Assembly: GCA_002428485.1 (NCBI GenBank)
Contig: DIWM01000053.1
Coordinates: 96,976 to 160,975, forward strand
Direction of reading: 5' to 3'
DNA: 64,000 nucleotides
Origin: Deltaproteobacteria bacterium UBA6106
GTDB lineage: Bacteria > Desulfobacterota > Syntrophorhabdia > Syntrophorhabdales > Syntrophorhabdaceae
The position numbers and the translations under genes were made by a program. Positions 57,593 through 64,000 of the stretch are shown in pieces. Numbering within the stretch: the stretch's first letter is position 1; the number at the start of each line of letters is the position of its first letter. The notes below the pieces were generated by a model, which did not search any database, was not told the origin of the DNA, and saw nothing but the letters and a program-made list of their open reading frames with translations.

Positions 57593-58669
57593 ATGTGTAC
57601 AATAAACGATTCTTTCATCCAGCAATGGCATCCCCTTTATGACACCACAGAGAATGATGAACAGGATTATCAAGACATCATCCGTGATGTCAAAAGAGAA
57701 GTTTCCGCAAAAGGAACAATCACAAAGCCAGTATTTATCCGTATCTTAGAGTGGAAAGCAGCAAGGTTGAAAGGCATTGTTAAGCTGAACCAATATGATA
57801 CGTACGCGGAGACAATACGAAGCGCTATCCAATCACCAGAGAAGTATAAACTAACCATGCTCACAAGCTTATATGGCATTGGTGTCCCTCTTGCATCCAC
57901 AATCCTTCATTTTATCTATCCAGAGGATTTCCCCATTATGGACATTAGGACTGCCGAGGTTCTGCATTGCGGTCACTATATAGAATCTGTTCAGAGAGAT
58001 GAGAAGCACTATCCACCTTTTCGTGCTGCCATACTTGGTATCAAGAGGCAATACCCCCAGTGGTCTCTCCGACAAATAGACAGGGCTTTATTCGCTTACC
58101 ATAAAATAAATTCTAATCAATGTATCAGTTCGTCACAAACTGTAGCACGTAATAACATTTTAGCTTCAAAGCGAAGAGATACGAATGATGGCACACCGGA
58201 GGAGGTGATAAATATGTCACTTGAGGAACATATCCGAAGGTTCCGGCAAAGAAGTGATTCCGGACGCTATGCTTCGCTTACCGACAACCAACAGAAGCTA
58301 TATGCGGTAACAAAGGAGCTATCTCAGGGTAACAAGGATAAGGTGTTAAAAAAAGCAGACATAAAAGAGAAATTTACTCGTACCTATCCGAATGAGGTGT
58401 TCTATGAAAGTGAACGCAATATGCTTACCGATTTCTGTTACAACAAGGTTAATAAGGATGATAAGCCCAACAAGTTTTTGTTCTCAGTAAAAAGAGGCGA
58501 GTTCAGGTTCGTGGATTTTGATTGGGATATCGGTGAAAAGGTTGTCGATGTGTTCTGGGATATCAGAGATTTAAGGCTGTTCTTCAAAGTAGGCTATTAC
58601 TCACATAGAGAGTTTGTCTGGGATTTTGATGAATTGTTAAAATACATAGGAGCAAATGAGCCCTTATGA
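57593..58669 (+). CDS. Hypothetical protein with HhH-like N-terminal half
   Basis: A 358-residue protein not assigned to a named family. The N-terminal half (about 30-170) has LTSLYGIGVPLASTILHFIY followed by PIMDIRTAEVL, resembling the helix-hairpin-helix region of DNA glycosylase-like folds. A short low-complexity linker (about 175-215) follows. The C-terminal part (about 220-358) begins LTDNQQKLYAVTKELSQGNK and looks like a winged-helix DNA-binding unit. There is no obvious catalytic set. Its stop overlaps the next gene (ATGA), so the two are coupled. Position behind hsdR suggests an accessory DNA-recognition or defence role (inference). Confidence 0.6.
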   Translation: MCTINDSFIQQWHPLYDTTENDEQDYQDIIRDVKREVSAKGTITKPVFIRILEWKAARLKGIVKLNQYDTYAETIRSAIQSPEKYKLTMLTSLYGIGVPLASTILHFIYPEDFPIMDIRTAEVLHCGHYIESVQRDEKHYPPFRAAILGIKRQYPQWSLRQIDRALFAYHKINSNQCISSSQTVARNNILASKRRDTNDGTPEEVINMSLEEHIRRFRQRSDSGRYASLTDNQQKLYAVTKELSQGNKDKVLKKADIKEKFTRTYPNEVFYESERNMLTDFCYNKVNKDDKPNKFLFSVKRGEFRFVDFDWDIGEKVVDVFWDIRDLRLFFKVGYYSHREFVWDFDELLKYIGANEPL

Positions 58670-58935
58670 CCACCTGTAAACATTGCGGCAAAGCCATTGA
58701 CGATCCCCACACCACCACCTGCATCAGAGACTTTATCGAATACCAAGATGACGTGACGCTGCAGAGATTGCGCTACACAGACGATGAGAAAGAACAATGT
58801 GCTGTTTGCCATGTGAACCCCGGTGCCTTCCATCACAGGGGATGCTACATGGAACGGTGCCCACGGTGCGGTCAAAGGCTCATATCGTGTGGGTGCCTGA
58901 TAAGGGGCAAGGAATGGCAGCAGCCTATAGGATAG
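58666..58935 (+). CDS. Small multi-cysteine protein, double zinc ribbon
   Basis: An 89-residue protein with four CxxC-type pairs: CKHCGK at the start, CAVCHVNPG, CPRCGQR and CGC near the end, enough for two zinc sites. I do not recognise the family. The ATG overlaps the stop of the HhH-like gene, and RNA-level coupling is likely. It ends seven bases before the next gene. Confidence 0.65.
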   Translation: MTTCKHCGKAIDDPHTTTCIRDFIEYQDDVTLQRLRYTDDEKEQCAVCHVNPGAFHHRGCYMERCPRCGQRLISCGCLIRGKEWQQPIG

Positions 58936-58941
58936 TTGAGT

Positions 58942-59325
58942 ATGCAAACTAATAACAGCGGAGGAATGTCAACGCACCTCTCTGTGCTGCTAAAAGAGAA
59001 AATGTCAGAAGGATTAAATGCAACCATTAGCTACTGTCTAATCTTTATGGGTTATCAAAAAGATGAGTATGGGTATATCTTCAAGCATGATGATATTGAT
59101 ATTGAAGTTAATATATTAACTAACCCGAAAAAAGAAAATCCTTGGTGGTATAATGGAGAAGAGTTAATGAATAAATTCGGTTTTATTTTTAAAACGGAAA
59201 TTCAACTATTATCTAGGGATACACTTGAATCAAAAAAAATATTGTATGAAACTGGCAATAAATTAGCGAAAATATCACATGGCATTTTATACGACCATCA
59301 AATAGATGAGCTTATAGTACTTTAA
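58942..59325 (+). CDS. Hypothetical protein
   Basis: A 127-residue cytoplasmic protein, unrecognised. It is AT-rich with many Lys/Ile/Asn codons. Segments: ATISYCLIFMGYQKDEYGYI and DDIDIEVNILTNPKKENPWW. A TTG two codons upstream (58936) could also start it; neither start has a clear site. It may be translated by coupling from the upstream small zinc protein. Confidence 0.5.
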   Translation: MQTNNSGGMSTHLSVLLKEKMSEGLNATISYCLIFMGYQKDEYGYIFKHDDIDIEVNILTNPKKENPWWYNGEELMNKFGFIFKTEIQLLSRDTLESKKILYETGNKLAKISHGILYDHQIDELIVL

Positions 59326-59442
59326 ACGATGCCATATGGTAAGGGGAGATTCATTTGGCAAAATAGATTGGCTGATAAAATATACAAGGAATCTAATCTT
59401 TTGTATGATTTTGAGTAAGGATTTGAATAAGGAGTAGTAACG

Positions 59443-59811
59443 TTGGAACCGAAGATATTTGATTTTGTCTGCCGTCATGCTGAAACAATCGGGAACGAAT
59501 GGTTTAAGTTGATGGAGTGGATGCTAATCATCGCCACCTTGTCATTCGCTTCCAAATTTAGCGACAACTTTTTCGTCAAGGGACTGTGGATTTTATCGAT
59601 TGTAATATTTTTTGTGTATTGCTTATTTGGTTACACAGAAAGATATTTGAAGTCTACTAAACCAATCGACACAGAAAAGACGTCTTGGAAAGAAATCGTA
59701 AAGGCATGGATAAAATTCGCGATTGTCTTTTTGCTCATTATGTTGTTCAGTCAAAAAATGGCTCAAATAGCTTGGGAGTTTGCTACAATACTGTCAACAA
59801 AGATAAAGTAA
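59443..59811 (+). CDS. Small two-to-three-helix membrane protein
   Basis: A 122-residue protein with hydrophobic segments at about 24-40, 45-65 (GLWILSIVIFFVYCLFGY) and 88-105. The start is TTG 59443 after AGGAG. No family recognised. Small membrane proteins near restriction or FRG genes sometimes act in defence as pore-forming effectors, but nothing in the sequence shows this. Confidence 0.5.
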   Translation: MEPKIFDFVCRHAETIGNEWFKLMEWMLIIATLSFASKFSDNFFVKGLWILSIVIFFVYCLFGYTERYLKSTKPIDTEKTSWKEIVKAWIKFAIVFLLIMLFSQKMAQIAWEFATILSTKIK

Positions 59812-59876
59812 TGGAATATCTTGATTGTAAATTGTCACAGTTAGCGCTTTTACTAATTTTTTGTTAGGTGAGATAT

Positions 59877-60344
59877 ATGGACAAACGTTTCGCAGATGTA
59901 ATTAGCAGCCTTGACCCAAGTCTCCGAAAACTCCTTGCTATGTCACCGGTGACAACGACAACTCTTCCTCGAGAGATGCCCAAAGCTGGAATCTACCTGT
60001 TTTCCGAAGGTGAGAGACATTTATATGTTGGACGAAGTAACAACATTTGTGGGAGATTGAAGCGCCATTCAACACCGGGTGCAACCCACAGAATGGCTGC
60101 GTTTGCATTTCGTCTTGCTCGTGAGGCTACGGGTAAAGTTAAGGCGACGTACACAACTAAAGGCTCACGAGCAGAGCTGATGAAGGACGAAAAGTTTCGT
60201 AAAGCATTCAATGATGCAAAAGCAAGGATAAGAAAGATGGATGTACGGTTCGTGGAGGAAGCTAACCCCGTTCGGCAGGCAATCCTCGAGTTGTATGTAG
60301 CGGTTGTATTGCCGACAGATTACAATGATTTTGATAACCATTAA
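59877..60344 (+). CDS. GIY-YIG-like nuclease-fold protein
   Basis: A 155-residue protein whose centre reads AGIYLFSEGERHLYVGRSNN, then RLKRHS, matching the GIY-(x10)-YVG start of GIY-YIG nucleases with the following Arg. The C-terminal part has a possible catalytic Glu in VRFVEEANPVRQAILELYVA. ATG 59877 follows TTAGGTGAG; a GTG three codons earlier is possible. It lies alone between AT-rich spacers. It could be a homing-type, repair or defence nuclease. Confidence 0.75.
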   Translation: MDKRFADVISSLDPSLRKLLAMSPVTTTTLPREMPKAGIYLFSEGERHLYVGRSNNICGRLKRHSTPGATHRMAAFAFRLAREATGKVKATYTTKGSRAELMKDEKFRKAFNDAKARIRKMDVRFVEEANPVRQAILELYVAVVLPTDYNDFDNH

Positions 60345-60482
60345 GCATCGTGTATATGCACATAATCTTATTTTAACCGCCATTTTTTTCGAGAAAGGGC
60401 AAATTACAGTAAAAGGATAGGCAAAGGCAGGGTATGGTGGTATACAAAGGGTGCATATTTGGTAGAGAAAGGTAACTCAAGG

Positions 60483-60537
60483 AACTCCCGAGTAACTACC
60501 GAGTTACTCCCGAGTAACTCCGGAGAAACTCCCGAGT
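60483..60537. repeat. Five 11-bp tandem repeats (iteron-like)
   Basis: Five head-to-tail units of AACTCCCGAGT or close variants at 60483, 60494, 60505, 60516 and 60527. The 11-base period keeps them on one face of the helix, a pattern of protein-binding iterons. They lie between two convergent gene ends (60344 and 60699), so they are not an obvious promoter. No gene is seen in 60345-60698. Confidence 0.85.
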
Positions 60538-60698
60538 GCAGGTTACGCAAGAACATAATATTATTATTTATTGCCATAATTTTTCTTGTGTAATATAAGA
60601 ATAAAAGAACATTCCTTTTTTATAGCGTCCCTGAAGAGAAGAAAAGCATAGAAAATAAGCTATCCAAACCCGCGCTGCCTGATAAAAAAGGTAGTATT

Positions 60699-61490
60699 TT
60701 AGTCCTTTGCGTTTTTTCTCGGACGTTTTCCAATGACAGCCTTCGGATGCATCTTCCTGATGCGGCTCTCGTATGATTTGCGCGCACGCACTTTGCTGCT
60801 TTCAAGCTGTTTCCTGTATGAAGCCGATGCGGCTTTCTTCGCCTCTTTTCGTTTCCTTCTTACACCGTAACGGGCTGCGCATTGATTAGAGCAGAATAGC
60901 TTCTCTTTTTTGCTCAGGTTGATGAACCAGTGTTCACATTCAGGACATTGCTTGAATGATGCAAGGGGAACCCCATCCAGTAGCTGTGAAAAACTAAAGA
61001 GGACGGCGTCATCAATTGCTTCATTAGTATCAACCCCGTATGAGGTCGTGATGACCCCTCTCTCAATAGAGCCTTTCGGGTACCGGAACAGGTGTTGTCC
61101 TGCTGATGGGCTTTTGTGCTCATAGGGGGCTTTTACTTCCATGTCCATCTTTACAGTAGTTTGAACACTCTGCAGGAAGGGGCGAAAATCAATTTCAGTA
61201 TCACGTTTCCACGATGTGCCTTCATATGCACGGATGCGCTCAATTTTTTCCGTAATATGCTCGAAGAAATCGCGTACAGAGCTTTGGGTCTTTTCAAGGT
61301 CGAACCGCTGTGCTATCTCAGTCCACGGGGGCGCAGAATGTTTCGGATGCTTTGTGTAGCCCCTATCGCCGTGCCCCAGAAGGCTGTAAATCTCAAGCAT
61401 GAATGCCACGCGCTTTGCGTCCCCCAGCGTATCAATGTCCGCATACATAAAGTCCGTGAACCACGTAAGCCACTTCTTCTTGTCCTTCAT
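60699..61490 (-). CDS. Hypothetical protein with CGNR-type zinc finger
   Basis: A 263-residue protein. Residues about 185-225 carry the zinc finger CPECEHWFINLSKKEKLFCS followed by NQCAARYGVRRKRKE, like the FCSxxC finger of CGNR proteins. The C-terminal 50 residues are very basic (RKRKEAKKAASASYRKQLES), suiting nucleic-acid binding. The N-terminal 180 residues are not recognised. It is the only leftward gene in the island. A regulator of the island is possible. Confidence 0.65.
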   Translation of the reverse strand: MKDKKKWLTWFTDFMYADIDTLGDAKRVAFMLEIYSLLGHGDRGYTKHPKHSAPPWTEIAQRFDLEKTQSSVRDFFEHITEKIERIRAYEGTSWKRDTEIDFRPFLQSVQTTVKMDMEVKAPYEHKSPSAGQHLFRYPKGSIERGVITTSYGVDTNEAIDDAVLFSFSQLLDGVPLASFKQCPECEHWFINLSKKEKLFCSNQCAARYGVRRKRKEAKKAASASYRKQLESSKVRARKSYESRIRKMHPKAVIGKRPRKNAKD

Positions 61491-61642
61491 AAGTAGTTAC
61501 CCCTGTTAACGATTAATCTCACTATTTATATGTATAAATTAACGCAGATGAAATGTCAATGACAAAGATAGATGTTAACGAATATTATTTGACATCATTT
61601 ACATTTTTTGTATAATACATATTATGATGAAAGGAGGTAACG

Positions 61643-61849
61643 ATGAACGATATCCAACAAGAAAAACTTTTAACGGTGCGGGAGGCGGCAGAAACGACTC
61701 GCATGTCGCAAGCGTGGTGGAGGGCAAAGCTGAGGCACGGTGAGGTGCGTTTCGTGCGAATCGGAGAGAGGCGAATATTTATCCCGTATAGCAGCATTGA
61801 AAAACTGTTTTCTGAAGGCTTCATCGAATCGAAAAAAATAGGGGGCTGA
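61643..61849 (+). CDS. Excisionase-like helix-turn-helix protein
   Basis: A 68-residue MerR/Xis-fold protein: LLTVREAAETTRMSQAWWRA is the helix-turn-helix, RIGERRIFIPYSSIEKLF the wing. AAAGGAGG precedes the ATG. Upstream is an AT-rich promoter region (61491-61642). It may direct excision with the integrase at the window end, or act as repressor. Confidence 0.8.
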   Translation: MNDIQQEKLLTVREAAETTRMSQAWWRAKLRHGEVRFVRIGERRIFIPYSSIEKLFSEGFIESKKIGG

Positions 61850-61856
61850 GGGAAAA

Positions 61857-62792
61857 ATGATGATGGAATCGCTGAAGAACGTTTTTGAAAAATTGGAGCC
61901 GCAAACGAGGGAAGATGTAACAACACCGCAGAAGAAAAAGTCCTCGTTCCAAAAAGAGGTCTTTTCCATCATCGAAAAATATGTGGGCGAGAATCACGTG
62001 CGGGCAATATCTATCGAAATTCCAAAAATGTGTGGCGACCATGAAACGGGCATTTTCCTCTCGCAGCTCATATACTGGGCTGACAAAGGGAAGTCCCCGT
62101 GGGGATGGATTTATAAAAGCGACAAGGACTGGCAGGACGAGCTCTTGTTGAGCAACTACTCGATTAGGAAGGCGCGGAATAAGCTGAAAAGGATGGGCAT
62201 CCTCGAAACCAAACTAAAACGTGCGAACGGTTCCCCTACAACACACTATCGAATCAACAAAAAAGCCTTCTGGGATAGGTTGAAAAATACCCTAAGCAAT
62301 TCCCGAAAACAAAAATCGGAATCATTACAATCGAAGTTCCCTTCTTGCGAAAACGCAGAAACAATAACAGAGAACACAACAGAGATTACTTCACAGAGCA
62401 CTACAAAGAACACAGAAGCACATGAGGGAGTACTTCCGAGGCAAGCTCGGACGTACTCGCTATCGCGCCCTGTATCTTTTAAAGATTTTTGCAACCAACA
62501 TGAGGTCGATGCGGAAGCCAAAGAAGTCATCCAGCACTTCTTGACCAAGTATAAAAGACACATGGGGGATGAACATCCTAAGCTTAAGCCCGAACAATGG
62601 CAGGATGTGGTTGACAGTTTGTTTTTGGTCTGGGAGGTATGCGGCGGAGGAGAAGATGTCGACAGCGAACAACTGCGGAAAATGACCAATAAATATTTCG
62701 AAACAAAATTTGAACCAGGGTGCAACTATAGCATCCTTCATTTTAATTCCGGAGGGGTCAAGGCGAAACGTTTTTATGAAGTCTGTTTATGA
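61857..62792 (+). CDS. Winged-helix replication-type protein
   Basis: A 311-residue protein. Residues about 45-145 form a winged helix of the phage replication/initiator kind: FLSQLIYWADKGKSPWGWIY, SIRKARNKLKRMGILETKLK, THYRIN. A Ser/Thr/Glu-rich linker (about 150-205) is followed by a helical C-terminal domain. It starts eight bases after the excisionase-like gene. In integrative elements such genes support replication after excision; the 11-bp iterons about 1.3 kb upstream could be its binding site (inference). Confidence 0.7.
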   Translation: MMMESLKNVFEKLEPQTREDVTTPQKKKSSFQKEVFSIIEKYVGENHVRAISIEIPKMCGDHETGIFLSQLIYWADKGKSPWGWIYKSDKDWQDELLLSNYSIRKARNKLKRMGILETKLKRANGSPTTHYRINKKAFWDRLKNTLSNSRKQKSESLQSKFPSCENAETITENTTEITSQSTTKNTEAHEGVLPRQARTYSLSRPVSFKDFCNQHEVDAEAKEVIQHFLTKYKRHMGDEHPKLKPEQWQDVVDSLFLVWEVCGGGEDVDSEQLRKMTNKYFETKFEPGCNYSILHFNSGGVKAKRFYEVCL

Positions 62793-62873
62793 TACAAGTA
62801 CCGAGAATGTCATCGAAGGACTTGAGGATGCACAAGAGGCGCTGGAAGAATGATGCCTTTTGCAACTTGTACT

Positions 62874-62963
62874 ATGGCCGAGACGGGTAGAGGCATGGCA
62901 ACGCACTTCGTTGGGGGGCAACAGGGGTCGGTAATTTCCGATAGCAGGGGGCGCTATGAGTAG
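62874..62963 (+). CDS. Possible 29-residue small protein
   Basis: Short open frame (MAETGRGMATHFVGG...), its stop overlapping the start of the next gene by eight bases, which is the spacing of coupled genes. There is no clear ribosome binding site. A second short frame at 62776-62853 overlaps the end of the replication-type gene. Both are weak candidates. Confidence 0.25.
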   Translation: MAETGRGMATHFVGGQQGSVISDSRGRYE

Positions 62964-63180
62964 CGTTAACGGCATAAGGAAAAGCGGCAAGAAGGCGAAG
63001 GGAAGGGCAGAGTTGCAGCGCTATCGTCAGGGGAAAAGGCTCACCCGGCAGGAGAGTATTGCGGCACATTGCTACGATTGCACGGGTGGTTACGTTGACG
63101 GCATTGAGCCCTGCCAGAACGCAGACTGCGCCCTTCATCCCTATCACCCCTATCAAGACCGCAAAAAGGGGCGTTTATGA
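62956..63180 (+). CDS. Small phage-type Cys/His protein
   Basis: A 74-residue basic protein with AHCYDCTGGYVDGIEPCQNA and DCALHPYHPYQ, i.e. CxxC...C...CxLxPY, a motif common to small proteins of prophages and mobile elements, presumably binding zinc. AGGGGGC lies before the ATG. It overlaps the next gene by four bases (ATGA). Confidence 0.7.
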   Translation: MSSVNGIRKSGKKAKGRAELQRYRQGKRLTRQESIAAHCYDCTGGYVDGIEPCQNADCALHPYHPYQDRKKGRL

Positions 63181-63401
63181 CGCTCACAGGGGCTGTACAG
63201 GCCGTAGCAGAGATTTTCAAGGACTACCACGATGTTTGTATCAGGTGGGATTCCCCCGATGCGAAAAACGCGGCATATAACGCGCCCGTTCTCGAGCACG
63301 TTTCCATCACACCCCCCTGTGAAGCTCCTATTCGTAAGGGTTCAAAACAGACCTTTGGTTCTAAAGTCCAAAGGCAGCAGGGCAGGGAAGGGAGAGGATG
63401 A
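63177..63401 (+). CDS. Hypothetical small protein
   Basis: A 74-residue protein, unrecognised, with no membrane helix. The C-terminal 20 residues are basic (KQTFGSKVQRQQGREGRG). It overlaps the genes on both sides by four bases, so it is part of a coupled run of small genes (62956-63637). Confidence 0.5.
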   Translation: MTLTGAVQAVAEIFKDYHDVCIRWDSPDAKNAAYNAPVLEHVSITPPCEAPIRKGSKQTFGSKVQRQQGREGRG

Positions 63402-63637
63402 GCAAGAAGGGAAAAAAGAGAACCCGCAAGCAGCCCTTCGGCTATAGCCCACCGCACAAGCGCCTCTACACGGTCGATGAGGCAGCCATCTACCTCGGAA
63501 GGACTGCCCACGCGGTAAGGGAATTACAATATGCCGGGAAGCTTCCCATAGTAAAGATAGACGCAAGGGTCTTTTATGACGTACAGGATTTGGACAAGCT
63601 CATAGAAATAAGCAAAATAACATGGAATTACGAGTAG
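63398..63637 (+). CDS. Helix-turn-helix (excisionase-type) protein
   Basis: A 79-residue protein. RLYTVDEAAIYLGRTAHAVR is a MerR-like helix-turn-helix and VKIDARVFYDVQDLDKLIE the wing, as in HTH_17 excisionases. GGAGAGG precedes the ATG, which overlaps the previous stop. It lies 78 bases before the integrase, the usual place for an excisionase, so it competes with 61643-61849 for that role. Confidence 0.78.
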   Translation: MSKKGKKRTRKQPFGYSPPHKRLYTVDEAAIYLGRTAHAVRELQYAGKLPIVKIDARVFYDVQDLDKLIEISKITWNYE

Positions 63638-63715
63638 TTATGCTTGACTGGTCTACCTTTCGGAGGTATGAACACATGGAAAGAGAAACGCCACAACGAA
63701 AGCAGGAGGTAGGCC

Positions 63716-64000
63716 ATGGGACGGTTATACCAAAGAGGGAACACTTGGTGGCTGCAATATTACCGCAGCGGCAAGCTTTACCGCGAGTCCGCAAGTACGA
63801 GTAACAAAGGCACTGCCGTGAAGCTCTTGAAAGCACGGGAAGGGTCTATCGCAGAAGGCAAATTCCCCGGGCTCAAGGTGGAGAAGACGACCTTTGACGA
63901 GATTGCGAAGGACTACTTCACCGACTATCGGGTGAACAAGCGTAAGACCGCGGTGAGGGCGGAGATTTCTATCAGCTGCGTATTCCGATGAAGTCGGCCA
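63716..64000 (+). CDS. Tyrosine integrase, N-terminal part, frame breaks near window end
   Basis: Starts MGRLYQRGNTWWLQYYRSGK, the arm-binding domain of phage-type tyrosine recombinases, then FDEIAKDYFTDYRVNKRKT, the start of the core-binding domain. AGGAGG precedes the ATG. After about residue 78 the sequence stops resembling the family and a TGA follows at 63989-63991, whereas integrases run about 350-400 residues. Either a frameshift, or an insertion beginning near 63940, interrupts it. The remainder lies beyond the window. It is the expected enzyme for the tRNA-Arg insertion at 47241. Confidence 0.75.

Noticed and set aside
60483..60537. CRISPR array
   Set aside because: Units are 11 bases with no spacers and no cas genes are present; it is a simple tandem repeat.

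Overview
The window looks like chromosome of an anaerobic, probably syntrophic, deltaproteobacterium (Desulfobacterota; the mix resembles Syntrophorhabdus or Syntrophobacter-type organisms). This rests on gene content only: B12-dependent acyl-CoA mutases, two TRAP acid importers, an acyl-CoA dehydrogenase/EtfAB/FixCX electron chain and a stand-alone molybdopterin enzyme. No 16S gene is present, so the genus is not settled.

Layout. (1) 1-12 kb is core chromosome: a chemotaxis run (receptor, cheW, cheR, cheD, cheB), an IS110-type element, a periplasmic Cache protein beside a second receptor, a membrane protein of the lysylphosphatidylglycerol-synthase type, fabH, tRNA-Ser and a glyceraldehyde-3-phosphate dehydrogenase gene. 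Its intergenic gaps carry hairpin-forming repeats with a 7-base period. (2) 12.0-32.8 kb is a catabolic block. On + lie meaB, an acyl-CoA mutase with its B12 subunit, MmgE/PrpD, a class III CoA-transferase, a TRAP importer (dctP, fused dctQM), an epimerase, an acyl-CoA dehydrogenase, etfBA, fixCX, an acyl-CoA ligase and an MFS transporter. Convergent on - lie a second B12 subunit, a second mutase and a metallo-hydrolase. Together they suggest uptake, CoA activation, oxidation and B12-dependent carbon-skeleton rearrangement of a short or branched carboxylic acid, with electrons passed to quinone. The block lies between two 110-bp direct repeats. One is an internal piece of rnr; the other is a decayed copy fused to the 3' end of gap.

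(3) 32.3-35.6 kb returns to core (rnr, two small genes, more 7-base repeats). (4) 35.7-42.5 kb is a second catabolic cassette: XRE-cupin regulator, dctPQM, a DMSO-reductase-family enzyme related to acetylene hydratase, and a PAS protein. It lies between 175-bp direct repeats. (5) 42.5-47.2 kb holds recQ, a peroxiredoxin with a repeat-derived tail, a pentapeptide-repeat protein and a BrnT-type toxin-antitoxin pair between two 120-bp palindromic repeats, next to an attC-like hairpin.

(6) From 47.24 kb to the window end is an AT-richer integrative island. It starts at a 3' fragment of tRNA-Arg, the usual scar of tyrosine-recombinase integration. It carries a complete type I restriction-modification system (hsdM, hsdS, hsdR), a YgjP-like metallopeptidase, an FRG-domain protein, several unrecognised small genes, a GIY-YIG protein, 11-bp iteron-like repeats, an excisionase-like protein, a winged-helix replication-type protein, small phage-like genes and the start of an integrase. 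The strongest leads for something undescribed are the repeat-bounded catabolic cassettes, the two mutases with different substrate pockets, the 7-base repeat families, and the gene cluster downstream of hsdR.
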